DNA from: Marine Group I thaumarchaeote
Lineage (GTDB): Archaea > Thermoproteota > Nitrososphaeria > Nitrososphaerales > Nitrosopumilaceae
Assembly (NCBI GenBank): GCA_013390905.1
Contig: JACATG010000003.1
Span: 1-64,000 of the forward strand
Direction of reading: 5' to 3'
Length of the DNA: 64,000 nucleotides
Positions 41,528 through 50,554 of the stretch are shown here, in pieces. Every line of letters starts with the position of its first letter. Position 1 is the stretch's first letter. The notes under the pieces were generated by a model. That model did not search any database and was not told where the DNA came from. It saw only the letters and a list, made by a program, of their open reading frames with translations. A program made the translations under genes and the position numbers.

Positions 41528-41806
41528 TTATGCCAAAGAATTTAGAATTTTAGCCAAGTTTACATCGTTTTTTGTAATGCCTCCAGCATCATGAGTAGTT
41601 AATTCTATAGTGATTTTGTTGTATACATTAAACCATTCTGGATGATGATTCATTTTTTCAATCTCCATAGCTGCTCTAGTCATAAAACCAAACGCCTGGT
41701 TAAAGCTATCAAATTGAAATTCTTTGTGAAGTTTCTCATTTACAACACTCCAGCCAGGGAGACTCTTTAGTTCTTCATCAATGTCTGTTTGTGATAACTT
41801 CATCAT
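41528..41806 (-). CDS. pterin-4a-carbinolamine dehydratase
   Basis: 92-residue protein of the DCoH/PhhB family, which dehydrates 4a-hydroxytetrahydropterin or acts in molybdopterin- or folate-like pterin pathways. Signatures: [63 protein letters not shown], including the active-site MNHHPEW with paired His. Normal length. It precedes the PTPS/QueD-type gene on the same strand, so a shared pterin role is likely. Confidence 0.95.
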   Translation of the reverse strand: MMKLSQTDIDEELKSLPGWSVVNEKLHKEFQFDSFNQAFGFMTRAAMEIEKMNHHPEWFNVYNKITIELTTHDAGGITKNDVNLAKILNSLA

Positions 41807-41864
41807 ACTGTATCACATAAAATGCTAAATTAATAGTTAAAGGGTTTGATTCATTACTGTTCTT

Positions 41865-42644
41865 ATGGAATCTGTAATGAGCGAGATTGTGGAAGAGATG
41901 GAAAAAGAATTACTTGAAAATATAAAAAATTCAATTTCTGAGACTGTTAAAGAAAAAAAAATCGGAATTGCGTTTTCTGGAGGTGTCGATAGTACATTAA
42001 TCTCAAAAATTTGTTCAGATATGAATTACGATATTACCCTATTGACAATTGGTTTTCCTGAATCCCATGATATTTTATTTGCAAAGGAAGTCAATGAATA
42101 TCTAAACTATTCTCATCATATTCTAGAAATTGATTCAAACACTTTTCCTGGTATTTCATTAAAAATTCGACAAACAATTAACACTGAGAATCTATCATGG
42201 AATGAAAATTGTATTGCATTTCATTATGTCTCTCAACTAGCAAAAAGCTTAGAACTTGATACTGTAGTTACAGCAAATGGAATTGATGAATTGTTTTGTG
42301 GTTATAATGCCTACAGAGAAGCATTTTCTGAAGGAGAATCCAAAATTCATGAAGTTATGATATCTAAACTAGATAACGAACTAAAAATGATGAAGGCTGT
42401 TAATCTAATTTCATCAAAGTTTGGAGTAAAAATTCTTCAGCCTTTACTCTCTTCAAAATTTATAGATTATGCCAAAACCATTCCTTTGTCTGAAAAAATT
42501 CATGATTCTGAGGATTTGTATCGTAAACACATTATTAGAAAATTAGCCAGAAATATAGATGTTCCAGAAATTTCTTGTACAAAAAGAAAAAAGGCATTAC
42601 AATATGGCTCTAAAATCCACAAGGCATTATTGAAAACTAGATGA
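41865..42644 (+). CDS. asparagine synthase-like PP-loop protein, synthetase domain only
   Basis: 259 residues with the ATP pyrophosphatase loop SGGVDS (38-43), LLTIGFPESHDILFAKEVNEYLNYSHHILEID and the asparagine-synthase TANGIDELFCGYNAYR motif. The N-terminal glutaminase domain of AsnB is missing, so it would need free ammonia or another amidating partner. Other PP-loop amidations or adenylations are possible. Met5 could also be the start. Its 3' end overlaps purB by 8 bp convergently. Confidence 0.85.
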   Translation: MESVMSEIVEEMEKELLENIKNSISETVKEKKIGIAFSGGVDSTLISKICSDMNYDITLLTIGFPESHDILFAKEVNEYLNYSHHILEIDSNTFPGISLKIRQTINTENLSWNENCIAFHYVSQLAKSLELDTVVTANGIDELFCGYNAYREAFSEGESKIHEVMISKLDNELKMMKAVNLISSKFGVKILQPLLSSKFIDYAKTIPLSEKIHDSEDLYRKHIIRKLARNIDVPEISCTKRKKALQYGSKIHKALLKTR

Positions 42645-44001
42645 ATTTTTTAACTATCTTCTGAACAGATTTTTTTACATTACTAATAATTATAGGTGAT
42701 GCCCCAAGATGTTTCTCTGGTAAAAATATAGAATTAATTTCTTTGTCAGTTAACTTTGAAGAAAATGCTTTATCGTTTTTGATGGCATCTATGTATTGCA
42801 TGTTCTTGTCATTTGCCAAAAATGCAACTCTTTGAACATCTTTGTATGCCACAAATCTTGGAACGCCTTTTTTGATTAATGCTTCCAAAACAAATTCTGC
42901 AAAGATTTGCCCTTTTGTGATGTAAAGATTCTCTACAATTCTTTTCTCATTTACCATCAAGTTTAAAATAATTTTAGTCATACTTTCTAGCATTTCATCA
43001 ACTAGGATGGAGACTATTGGAATCACAAATCTTTCATTTGCTGAATTTGAAAGATCTCGTTCGTGCCATAATGGAATGTTTTCAAAGGTAATTGCTACTT
43101 GACTTCGCACCATTTTGGATAATGATGATATTCTCTCACTTTTGATTGGATTTCTTTTAACAGGAACTGCACTACTGCCCATTTGTCCCTTCTTGAATTG
43201 CTCTGCAACTTCTCCAATCTCTGTTCTTTGTAAGTTTCTAATCTCCACTGCAATTTTTTCTAAAGTTGCACCAATCAATGCTAATTCAAACACATATTCT
43301 GCATATCTCTCTCTTGGGACAACCTGAGTAGTAACTTCTGCTGGGTAAAGCTTCAGGCGCTTTGCAACTCTTTTTTGCACCTCAAGTGATTTCACTCCCA
43401 TTAAAGAACCAGTACCTACAACCCCCAGTGTCTTACAAATTAGAATTCTTTTCTTAATCTCTTCAATTCTTTCTACATGTTTTCCCATCTCTGCAGCCCA
43501 ATTTGCAAATTTTAATCCAAATGAAATAATACTTGCATGTTGTCCATGAGTTCTACCTACAGCTGGAATTTTTCCATGTTTGACTGCTCTTTGTGCTAGA
43601 ATTGTTGCCAACTTTCCAACCTTTGGCTCAATTATTTTTAATGTATCACGCATTTGCATAGAATTACTAGTATCTACCAAATCATTACTTGTTAATCCAT
43701 AATGAATCCATGGTCTAACCTCCTTTGTACATTTTTCATTTAATGATTCAACCAATGCTGCAGTATCATGATCACTTTTTGCTTCAAGTTGTTTGATTCT
43801 TTTTGCAGTAATTTTTCCTGATAATGCTACTTTGAAAATCTTTTTTCCAACTGTTTTTGGAATAATTCCTATTTCACTTTGTGAAATAGCAGCTGCACCT
43901 TCAATCTCTAATTGATAATTAATTTTCTTTTGTTCACTGAAAATTTCTAACATTTCTTTAGTGCCATAACGACCACTGTCTATAGGTAAAATTGCCAACA
44001 T
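42637..44001 (-). CDS. purB: adenylosuccinate lyase
   Basis: Purine synthesis enzyme acting on SAICAR and adenylosuccinate. The fumarase/aspartase superfamily signature GQMGSSAVPVKRNPIKSERIS (about 267-287) is clear, with RTHGQHASIISFGLKFANWA and a conserved HYGLTSNDLVDTS near 82. 454 residues, normal. The partner purA lies at 60142, so AMP synthesis genes are spread over the window. ATG start, no overlap upstream. Confidence 0.97.
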   Translation of the reverse strand: MLAILPIDSGRYGTKEMLEIFSEQKKINYQLEIEGAAAISQSEIGIIPKTVGKKIFKVALSGKITAKRIKQLEAKSDHDTAALVESLNEKCTKEVRPWIHYGLTSNDLVDTSNSMQMRDTLKIIEPKVGKLATILAQRAVKHGKIPAVGRTHGQHASIISFGLKFANWAAEMGKHVERIEEIKKRILICKTLGVVGTGSLMGVKSLEVQKRVAKRLKLYPAEVTTQVVPRERYAEYVFELALIGATLEKIAVEIRNLQRTEIGEVAEQFKKGQMGSSAVPVKRNPIKSERISSLSKMVRSQVAITFENIPLWHERDLSNSANERFVIPIVSILVDEMLESMTKIILNLMVNEKRIVENLYITKGQIFAEFVLEALIKKGVPRFVAYKDVQRVAFLANDKNMQYIDAIKNDKAFSSKLTDKEINSIFLPEKHLGASPIIISNVKKSVQKIVKKFI

Positions 44002-44116
44002 TTTGATTTCAATTTATGAGAAAATAAATCTACTTCTTATCCTAATTTTGTGCGTATAGAGTAATTTTGATATGATCTAGCCTCAAAAAATTGATCTTTT
44101 TGAGATTATAGTCTGA

Positions 44117-44314
44117 TTAATAACGAGATTTTCTCACCGTAGCTATTTTCTTTTGTGATCTGGGTGTTTTTGTTTTTGCTTTAGCTTTGTTTACTTTGCC
44201 TTCTTTTTTGATACTTTTTCCACTTCTTCTGGCAGCTCTTAAAACACTTGTTCTTACTTTCTGTTGTTTTTTCTGTTCTTCAATTTCTTTTTTAGTTAAT
44301 TTTCTTCTAACCAC
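44117..44314 (-). CDS. small, highly basic protein (65 aa)
   Basis: About 40% Lys/Arg with few hydrophobics: MVRRKLTKKEIEEQKKQQKVRTSVLRAARRSGKSIKKEGK. No known domain. Such composition suits a nucleic-acid-binding or ribosome-associated protein; it could also be disordered. It lies alone on the minus strand between purB and a 51-aa gene. Confidence 0.6.
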   Translation of the reverse strand: MVRRKLTKKEIEEQKKQQKVRTSVLRAARRSGKSIKKEGKVNKAKAKTKTPRSQKKIATVRKSRY

Positions 44315-44382
44315 ACTACAAAATCTATTTTATCCTAGATAAGTTAGCTCATCAATTTCAAGTTTGAGTGTTATTCTAAAAA

Positions 44383-44538
44383 TTAGTTTTGTTTAATTCC
44401 TGTATCTGACAATACCCACTCTAAAGCTTTGAAATAACCTTGTTTAAAATTTCTTTCATCAATTGCACTATCTGGACTTCCTCTCAATTCTGCAAGTAAT
44501 TGATTTGCTTTTTGTGTGATTGTTGCTTTATCTAACAT
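44383..44538 (-). CDS. small hypothetical protein (51 aa)
   Basis: ATG at 44538 to TAA at 44383. The product starts MLDKATITQKANQLLAELRG and ends EWVLSDTGIKQN. It is mostly helical with regular codon use and a real-looking protein composition, so I judge it a true gene. Unrecognised. It is divergent from rtcB, 88 bases apart, and that spacer must hold both promoters. Confidence 0.6.
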   Translation of the reverse strand: MLDKATITQKANQLLAELRGSPDSAIDERNFKQGYFKALEWVLSDTGIKQN

Positions 44539-44626
44539 AGTTTTGAATAAATTCTAATTAATTTAAAATTTTTTACAATTCTCCTGATGATTTAAATTGG
44601 ATTGAAAGAAAATTTTACCGATATCT

Positions 44627-46075
44627 ATGTCTACTAATACTCCAAAGAAAATTGGAGAAAATCAATATCAAATTGATGCTGATTCCAATCTTGGAATGAA
44701 AGTTCCTGTAAGAATCTATGCTGATGAACCATTACTACAAAAAATGTTGTCTGGCAGAACAATTATGCAGGCACAAAATGTTTCTTGTATTCCTGGTATC
44801 GTAGGCCAAAGTATTGTTTTGCCTGATGGTCATGAAGGTTATGGATTTCCAGTTGGTGGTGTTGCAGCTATGGATGCTGAAGAAGGAATGATTAGCCCTG
44901 GCGGTGTTGGATATGATATCAATTGTGGAGTTAGATTACTCCGTTCAAATTTAACTGAACAAATAGTCCGTTCAAAACTAAAAGAACTTGTTAATGATCT
45001 TTTTAGCTCTATTCCTTCAGGTGTTGGTTCTAAAGGTGCAGTCAGGCTCACTCATTCAGAACTTGATGAAGTTTTGGTAAAAGGGGTTAGTTGGGCAATT
45101 GACCATGGCTATGGTTCGTCAGATGATTCTGATGTTTGTGAAGAAAATGGCCAAATTAAAAATGCTGATCCAAACAAAGTTTCAGATAGAGCCAGAAAAA
45201 GAGGAGCTCCTCAACTTGGAAGTTTAGGTTCTGGAAATCATTTTCTTGAAGTACAGAAAGTTGCAGAAATTCATGATGAAGAAGCAGCAAATAGAATGGG
45301 AATTAAAGAAGGAACTATTACAATTTTGATTCATTGCGGTTCTAGGGGATTTGGTCATCAAGTTTGTAGTGATTATCTTAGAATTTCAGAACAGGCAATG
45401 AGAAAATATGATATCCATTTACCCGATAGAGAACTTGCATGTGTTCCAAACACTTCCGAGGAAGGTGAATCTTACAGAAAAGCAATGTTTGCAGCATTAA
45501 ATTTTGCATGGAGTAATAGACAAATGATTACTCATTGGACTAGAAAATCTTTTGAACGTGTATTTAATCAAACAGAATCTGATCTTGACATGAAATTAGT
45601 TTATGATGTATCTCATAACATTGCAAAAGTAGAAAAACACAAAGTTGATGGAAAAGAACGGAATGTCGTTGTACACAGAAAAGGAGCAACACGAGCATTT
45701 CCTGCAAATCGTGATGAAATACCATTACGATATCGTGATTTGGGCCAACCTGTTTTGGTTCCTGGTTCTATGGGAACTGCAAGTTGGATTTTGCTTGGTC
45801 AACCCAATTCTATGGATTTGAGTTTTGGTTCAACGGCACATGGTGCGGGAAGGACAATGTCCAGAACAAAGGCTAGGAGAAATTATAATGAAGATGATGT
45901 TAAAAAATCTCTTAATGATAAGGGCATATTTATCAAGGCATTAACACGAGATGGAATTGTGGAAGAAACTCCTCAAGCATACAAAGATGTTGATGCTGTT
46001 GTGAATGTGTCTCACAATCTAGGAATTGCCACAAAAGTAGCTAAATTGATACCTATAGGCGTGATTAAGGGTTGA
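44627..46075 (+). CDS. rtcB: tRNA-splicing ligase RtcB
   Basis: 3'-phosphate/5'-hydroxyl RNA ligase that joins tRNA exons after intron removal. Seen: PGIVGQSIVLPDGHEGYGFPVGGVAAMD, GGVGYDINCGVRLLRS with the metal-binding Asp and Cys, SLGSGNHFLEVQ, LIHCGSRGFGHQ and VYDVSHNIAKVEKH, ending in VHRKGATRAFPANRDE near the guanylated His. 482 residues with no intein, which many archaeal RtcBs carry. Two tRNAs in this window carry two introns each, so its substrates are at hand. The next gene starts inside its stop codon region. Confidence 0.98.
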   Translation: MSTNTPKKIGENQYQIDADSNLGMKVPVRIYADEPLLQKMLSGRTIMQAQNVSCIPGIVGQSIVLPDGHEGYGFPVGGVAAMDAEEGMISPGGVGYDINCGVRLLRSNLTEQIVRSKLKELVNDLFSSIPSGVGSKGAVRLTHSELDEVLVKGVSWAIDHGYGSSDDSDVCEENGQIKNADPNKVSDRARKRGAPQLGSLGSGNHFLEVQKVAEIHDEEAANRMGIKEGTITILIHCGSRGFGHQVCSDYLRISEQAMRKYDIHLPDRELACVPNTSEEGESYRKAMFAALNFAWSNRQMITHWTRKSFERVFNQTESDLDMKLVYDVSHNIAKVEKHKVDGKERNVVVHRKGATRAFPANRDEIPLRYRDLGQPVLVPGSMGTASWILLGQPNSMDLSFGSTAHGAGRTMSRTKARRNYNEDDVKKSLNDKGIFIKALTRDGIVEETPQAYKDVDAVVNVSHNLGIATKVAKLIPIGVIKG

Positions 46076-46482
46076 GTGAAGAAGATTCCGAACTTGAAAG
46101 ATTAAAGGCAAAACGCCTTGCTGAAATGAAAAAAAATATCTCCTCAAAACAAGAAATTGAAAAAACTCAAGAAGTTGCCAAAGAAAAACCAGTGGAAAAT
46201 CCACGAGATTTACTAGTTAATAGATTAGGATTTAGAGGATTAGAAGTTTTAGAAAATGCAGAATCTCAATTTCCCAACGAAACTAAAATTATTGTAGAAA
46301 AATTATCTGAATTGATTAAAACAGGTGAAATTAATGAAATTATTGACGGAGGAAAATTATTGACATTATTTAGATCAGTTGGACTAAGTATTAGAATGGC
46401 AACAAAAATCCATATTGAACAAGATGGAAAATTTGTATCATTAAGTGACAAACTTAGTAATAAATCATCTGTTGATGAATAA
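46072..46482 (+). CDS. PDCD5-like DNA-binding protein
   Basis: 136 residues. The N-terminal helix (SEEDSELERLKAKRLAEMKKN) and the triple-helix core around NPRDLLVNRLGFRGLEVLENAESQFPNETKIIVEKLSELIKTGEI resemble archaeal PDCD5/TFAR19 proteins, which bind double-stranded DNA. The match is fair, not certain. Translation starts at TTG, overlapping the rtcB stop by 4 bases (46072-46075), so it is coupled to rtcB. The next small gene starts on its last base. Confidence 0.65.
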   Translation: MSEEDSELERLKAKRLAEMKKNISSKQEIEKTQEVAKEKPVENPRDLLVNRLGFRGLEVLENAESQFPNETKIIVEKLSELIKTGEINEIIDGGKLLTLFRSVGLSIRMATKIHIEQDGKFVSLSDKLSNKSSVDE

Positions 46483-46793
46483 TGAATATAGTTTTAGAAG
46501 TTGGAACAAAAAATTATGCTGATGATTTATTATCAATTAAAATAGCACTTTCACATTTGGAAAGTCTTGTAGATGGTTACAATGGATATGATCTTGGCGA
46601 ACCTTCATCAAAATTTGGCTGGACATTTTTCACATTAACGTTTAAACCTAATTTACAAAATGGTATAGAAAAAAAATTTTTTGATATGCTAGAAAAATAT
46701 AGAGGAAATGATCAACCCCAAAAATTTGTGCTATTTATTACAGATTATTTACATAATAAAAATTGTGATGTGAGAATAAAGATAGTTGATTAA
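46482..46793 (+). CDS. hypothetical protein (103 aa)
   Basis: Unrecognised alpha/beta protein: [35 protein letters not shown]...[13 protein letters not shown]...[22 protein letters not shown]. Third gene of the rtcB unit, joined by a one-base stop/start overlap (TAATG). Its 3' end overlaps the uS11 gene by 4 bases convergently. A role in RNA or tRNA processing is only suggested by neighbours. Confidence 0.65.
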   Translation: MNIVLEVGTKNYADDLLSIKIALSHLESLVDGYNGYDLGEPSSKFGWTFFTLTFKPNLQNGIEKKFFDMLEKYRGNDQPQKFVLFITDYLHNKNCDVRIKIVD

Positions 46794-47296
46794 ACTCTTC
46801 TTCCTCTTTTTCCACCTTTCTTTCTAGTGGTATCATGAGGAATAGGTGTTACATCATCAATTCTTCCAATCTTAAATCCACCTCTTGCCAATGCTCTAAT
46901 ACCAGCTTGTGCACCTGGACCCGGTACTCTAGAACCAACTCCACCTACTGCACGAACTCTAATATGGAATCCAGTAATTCCTCTGTTTCTTGCAGTTTCA
47001 ACTACTGCATTTGCAGCTTTCATTGCGGCAAATGGTGATGATTCGTATCTGTCAGCATTAACATGTATTCCACCAGAACTAATAGCAATGGTTTCTGCAC
47101 CAGTAAGATCAGTTAGGTGAATAATTGTATTATTGTAACTACTGTAAATATGAACAATTCCCCATTTTTCAGGACCTTCTTTTTTTACCTCTGGTTGAGA
47201 TTTTGTTTCTACTTTAGCCTCAGATTTTACTTCCTCAACTGGTGTTTCAGTCTTAGCTACTAACACTTCCTCAACTTTGGCTTCAATTTCAGACAA
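46790..47296 (-). CDS. rps11: 30S ribosomal protein uS11 with acidic N-terminal extension
   Basis: Platform protein of the small subunit. The core from about residue 43 ([34 protein letters not shown]...[28 protein letters not shown]...[23 protein letters not shown]) is unmistakable. The first about 40 residues are a Glu/Lys/Val-rich low-complexity tail ([20 protein letters not shown]) not found in standard S11. The start is TTG at 47296. It is separated from other ribosomal genes that normally surround it (uS4, uS13, rpoD), which are not here. Confidence 0.96.
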   Translation of the reverse strand: MSEIEAKVEEVLVAKTETPVEEVKSEAKVETKSQPEVKKEGPEKWGIVHIYSSYNNTIIHLTDLTGAETIAISSGGIHVNADRYESSPFAAMKAANAVVETARNRGITGFHIRVRAVGGVGSRVPGPGAQAGIRALARGGFKIGRIDDVTPIPHDTTRKKGGKRGRRV

Positions 47297-47412
47297 TGAC
47301 TACCACATCTTAAAGGGTTTAAAAAACATTGATTTTTCAATCATGGCTTAATTTGGTCAATTGACCTGAAATTAATGATTATTCATATACTATTATCAAC
47401 TGAATTTTTTTA

Positions 47413-47733
47413 ATGACATCAATTCTTCTATTGGCTATTGGAATTGGAATTGCAGTTGCTTTGCTAGGATCTGTGGCTTTCCAGTTTCAAACACCAATCA
47501 ATGATATGATTTTGTTACCTTTGGAACAAAAATGTCAACAAATTGCCAATGAAGGATACAAAATTCATTCACTTTATCCTAATTCAAATCCTGATGAACT
47601 TCCTATGGATGATATGAAACGATTGTTGTATCTAGATGAAAAATGGATGAAAGAATGTGTTTCTGTTCTTCCAGCTGATTCAATAATAAATATTGCAAAT
47701 AATGTAGATCGAAATTTTTCTCATGGTGAATAG
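47413..47733 (+). CDS. membrane-anchored hypothetical protein (106 aa)
   Basis: One N-terminal helix (SILLLAIGIGIAVALLGSVAF, about 3-23) then a soluble part with two Cys (CQQIAN and KECVSV) that could pair: LEQKCQQIANEGYKIHSLYPNSNPDELPMDDMKRLLYLDEKWMKECVSVLP. Unrecognised. It ends directly against the convergent thiL stop (47733/47734). Confidence 0.7.
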   Translation: MTSILLLAIGIGIAVALLGSVAFQFQTPINDMILLPLEQKCQQIANEGYKIHSLYPNSNPDELPMDDMKRLLYLDEKWMKECVSVLPADSIINIANNVDRNFSHGE

Positions 47734-48684
47734 TTATTTAAAATGCTTCCATCCTAAATCTTTCAAACGAATGTTATTGTTGTTCTCTTGAACAAAAACT
47801 CCTTTACCTAATGTAACATATCCAATTTCAATAATTGGTGTTTTAAGCAATCTCGCATTTTTTTTAATTATTTGCTTATATTTGGGAGATGTTGTAAATA
47901 CAATCTCGTATTCTTCTCCACCATGAAAAATTAATGTGTTTAAATCAAATTTTTGAGATTTGGCATAATATTGCAAATCTTTCATTGAAGGTATGTTGTT
48001 AATGATAAATTTCTTTTTACTCTGTTTTGACATTTCATTTAAAGTGGTAGATAATCCATCACTAGAGTCCATTGAGGAAGAAAAATATTTTTTATTTTTA
48101 ATCCCAAAATTGAGTTTTGGTTTTGGCTTAACTACTGACTTGATAGATTTTTTAATAAAATTCTTTTTTCCCTTTTTCTTACCAAGAAGCATATTCAATC
48201 CTGCAGAAGTATAGCCAAATGGCCCTGTCACAAATATCAGATCTCCCTTTTTAGATCCTTTTCTGCTAACTATTTTGTCGGTTTTTCCAAAAATACATAC
48301 ATTAAACACAATTTCTTTGCCTGCATTTGTGTCACCGCCCATAATTGAAATACCATATTCATCACATGCCTTTCTGAAACCTCCTGCAATCTCATCAATT
48401 TTTGAGCGTGAAATTGTCTTTGGTAGATTTACCGAAATAATTCCATATTGAGGTTTAATGCCTTTTGCAGCAAAATCACTAACACATGCAACAATACTTT
48501 TTCTTGCGGCATCTGCTAATTTCATTTTAGATGGAATGTCAGTACTTTCTACTAGGGTATCTATTTTAGCTACAATTTTGGTTTTACCTAAATTGAAAAT
48601 TTCTACATCTTCAGAAATAAATTTCTTGTTTCCTAATTTCCTCTGAAAAATTTTAATTATTGAAGATTCATCTAATTTGGTCAT
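47734..48684 (-). CDS. thiL: thiamine-monophosphate kinase
   Basis: Last step of thiamine diphosphate synthesis. Seen: the AIR-synthase-related fold with EDVEIFN near 25, DTLVESTDIPS, AARKSIVACVSDFAAKGIKPQYGIISVNLP and the metal/ATP-binding SMDSSDGLSTTLNEM plus GGEEYEIVFT. 316 residues, normal size. A Lys-rich stretch (LGKKKGKKNFIKKSIKSVVKPKPK) is an insertion-like feature. Its start overlaps glmM by 17 bp on the same strand. Confidence 0.94.
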   Translation of the reverse strand: MTKLDESSIIKIFQRKLGNKKFISEDVEIFNLGKTKIVAKIDTLVESTDIPSKMKLADAARKSIVACVSDFAAKGIKPQYGIISVNLPKTISRSKIDEIAGGFRKACDEYGISIMGGDTNAGKEIVFNVCIFGKTDKIVSRKGSKKGDLIFVTGPFGYTSAGLNMLLGKKKGKKNFIKKSIKSVVKPKPKLNFGIKNKKYFSSSMDSSDGLSTTLNEMSKQSKKKFIINNIPSMKDLQYYAKSQKFDLNTLIFHGGEEYEIVFTTSPKYKQIIKKNARLLKTPIIEIGYVTLGKGVFVQENNNNIRLKDLGWKHFK

Positions 48685-49966
48685 AGCTTTGTTTCACTAA
48701 TTCTAATGTATCTTTAATAATTTTTTTACATTTTTCTTCATTATTTGATTCTGCTGAAACTCTTATGAGATCTTCGGTGTTTGATTTTCTAATCAAAACC
48801 CAACTATCCTCATCAATAATTCCTTTAATTCCATCCAATGTACTTATTTCTGAATATTCTTTTGCAAATTTAGAATTTACTTGTTCAATTATTTTATCAT
48901 GAAAATTTGAATCAACTTCAACTTTATCTCTTATTTGATAATAACTTTTCATATAATTCAAAATTTCATCAAATTTTGAATTTCCCAACATCGAAGAAAT
49001 TAAACCACTGACAAGAATTCCTTCTCTACAGTAATTGAACTCTGGTAAAATAAAACCTCCACTACTTCCTTCTCCTCCTGCTTGTGCATCAGTCTTTAAC
49101 ATAAGATCTATGACATTTGCCTCTCCTACCTTTGATCTTTGAACAGTACCTCCTTTTTCCATGATGAATTTTTCAATCGAAATACTTGTATCTATACTTA
49201 AAACAAATCTTTTGTATCCTAACTCCAAAGATTTCGCAACACCTAATCCTAGTGTCACATCCGGAATTTGCTTCTTTCCATTTATAACAACAACTAAACG
49301 ATCTCCATCTAAGTCAAATGCAAATCCAATTTCTTTTTTATTGGATGCTGAAATTAAATCAGATAATTCATCAGATGTTGGATCAGGACCTCTAGAGCAT
49401 CCTGAAAGATCTTCATTTATTACTTCAACTTTACATCCTATTTTTTTTAACAAATCTGGTGCAAAGCCCTTTGCAGCACCTCCCCCAATATCTACCACTA
49501 TTTCTGGCTGATTTTCGATATTTCCTATGATTTTTTTTGCATCGTCAATATATGATGATGATATATCATGTTCAGTTCCAATTTTTGATTTTAAAATTTC
49601 TTGATGTTCAATAATTTGCGGTAGTTCCTCTTCATTAATCCCTCTTCCCTCTATAATGAATTTCATTCCATTCCAATTTATTGGATTATGAGATGAAGAA
49701 ATTACTAATCCAGCACCATACTTTCTTGCTTCTCTAAAAACCACAGGAGTTGGAACTGTTTCTAAATTAAATACATCAATTCCATTTTTCATTAATGCAG
49801 CAGTAGCAGTATCTTTTATCATGGAACCTGAAGGCCTAGTGTCTTTTCCAATCACACATTTTTGTGATTTAATTAAAGACGAAAAATTATTACAAAATTC
49901 TAGTACATCTTTTAGGTTAAGATCTTCTCCAAATATCCCCCTAATTCCAGAAATTGTTTTCTTCAA
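48668..49966 (-). CDS. phosphohexomutase (phosphoglucosamine/phosphomannomutase type)
   Basis: Alpha-D-phosphohexomutase that moves phosphate between C1 and C6 of hexoses. The active Ser is Ser92 in VISSSHNPINWNG. Metal loop DLDGDR lies near 217, substrate loop GEGSSGGFILPEF near 301 and the phosphate loop RVSAESNNEEK near 407. Four-domain layout, 432 residues. Archaeal members often make glucosamine 1-phosphate for surface sugars; the exact hexose cannot be told. Overlaps thiL by 17 bp. Its start is 53 bases from tRNA-Thr. Confidence 0.92.
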   Translation of the reverse strand: MKKTISGIRGIFGEDLNLKDVLEFCNNFSSLIKSQKCVIGKDTRPSGSMIKDTATAALMKNGIDVFNLETVPTPVVFREARKYGAGLVISSSHNPINWNGMKFIIEGRGINEEELPQIIEHQEILKSKIGTEHDISSSYIDDAKKIIGNIENQPEIVVDIGGGAAKGFAPDLLKKIGCKVEVINEDLSGCSRGPDPTSDELSDLISASNKKEIGFAFDLDGDRLVVVINGKKQIPDVTLGLGVAKSLELGYKRFVLSIDTSISIEKFIMEKGGTVQRSKVGEANVIDLMLKTDAQAGGEGSSGGFILPEFNYCREGILVSGLISSMLGNSKFDEILNYMKSYYQIRDKVEVDSNFHDKIIEQVNSKFAKEYSEISTLDGIKGIIDEDSWVLIRKSNTEDLIRVSAESNNEEKCKKIIKDTLELVKQSYDQIR

Positions 49967-50019
49967 TTAATCCAACTCGGAAAGACTTTTTATTAACTCT
50001 GATGGATTTATCCAAACGT

Positions 50020-50093
50020 GCCTTGGTAGCTCAGTCTGGTAGAGCGAACGCCTCGTAAGCGTTAGGTCGCGGGTTCGTACCCCGTCCGAGGCT
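50020..50093 (+). tRNA. tRNA-Thr (CGU)
   Basis: 74-nt cloverleaf: acceptor GCCTTGG/CCGAGGC, D-arm GCTC/GAGC, anticodon stem AACGC/GCGTT with loop CTCGTAA (CGT), T-arm GCGGG/CCCGT with TTCGTAC, discriminator T. No intron. It is the second Thr tRNA in the window; D-arm and T-arm resemble those of the GGU one at 21015. Confidence 0.97.
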
Positions 50094-50137
50094 TTATCTT
50101 GAAAATTTTTTAAATTGTACAGAAAATCCTTAAGAGA

Positions 50138-50215
50138 TTATTTAACGAAGGTTTCAATGTCTATTTCTAACTCTTTTCCTAAACCTTTCCACCATTGTTT
50201 AGTCTGTTCTGTCAT
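50138..50215 (-). CDS. possible 25-aa peptide with strong ribosome-binding site
   Basis: ATG at 50215 to TAA at 50138 on the minus strand: MTEQTKQWWKGLGKELEIDI and five more residues, 25 in all. Its ATG is preceded by GAGAGGAGT, a strong Shine-Dalgarno match at good spacing, which is rare in this window and argues for translation. Amphipathic with two Trp. Function unknown. The rest of the gap (50216-50303) shows no feature. Confidence 0.4.
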   Translation of the reverse strand: MTEQTKQWWKGLGKELEIDIETFVK

Positions 50216-50303
50216 ACTCCTCTCATACTTACGTATAATTATCCTTTATAGATCTGTCGATTGATAAACATTTGATTACTTCATAGCAAATTCTAAAATA
50301 TTT

Positions 50304-50492
50304 TTAGCTCTTTTTTTCTTCTTGTTTTCTTTTTATTTTTCTATATATGATTATCATAAGGGCACCTCCTGCACACCCCCAAAATAATGGTGATGTTCCT
50401 TTGTTTATTCCGTATGATTCGAATACACCCACAAAACCCAATGTCATTATTGCCACAAGAGCAAATCCTAGTATTTCAAGCATTTTTGCCAT
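50304..50492 (-). CDS. small two-helix membrane protein
   Basis: 62 residues from the ATG at 50492, preferred because the product then begins MAKMLEILGFALVAIMTLGFVGVF, a helix near the N-terminus; an upstream ATG at 50522 would add ten polar residues. A second helix (SPLFWGCAGGALMIIIY) is followed by a very basic tail (RKIKRKQEEKKS). Unrecognised. It is divergent from the similar-looking gene at 50555. Confidence 0.6.
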   Translation of the reverse strand: MAKMLEILGFALVAIMTLGFVGVFESYGINKGTSPLFWGCAGGALMIIIYRKIKRKQEEKKS

Positions 50493-50554
50493 AATTTTTC
50501 TATTATCATTTTGTAAAATCAAAAAGATATATGGTTTTGTAAATCTTACAATTT

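Noticed and set aside
48241-48300. Inteins or split genes in rtcB, thiL and the synthetases
   Set aside because: Lengths are normal and sequences run without inserted blocks; the Lys-rich stretch in thiL is too short for an intein.
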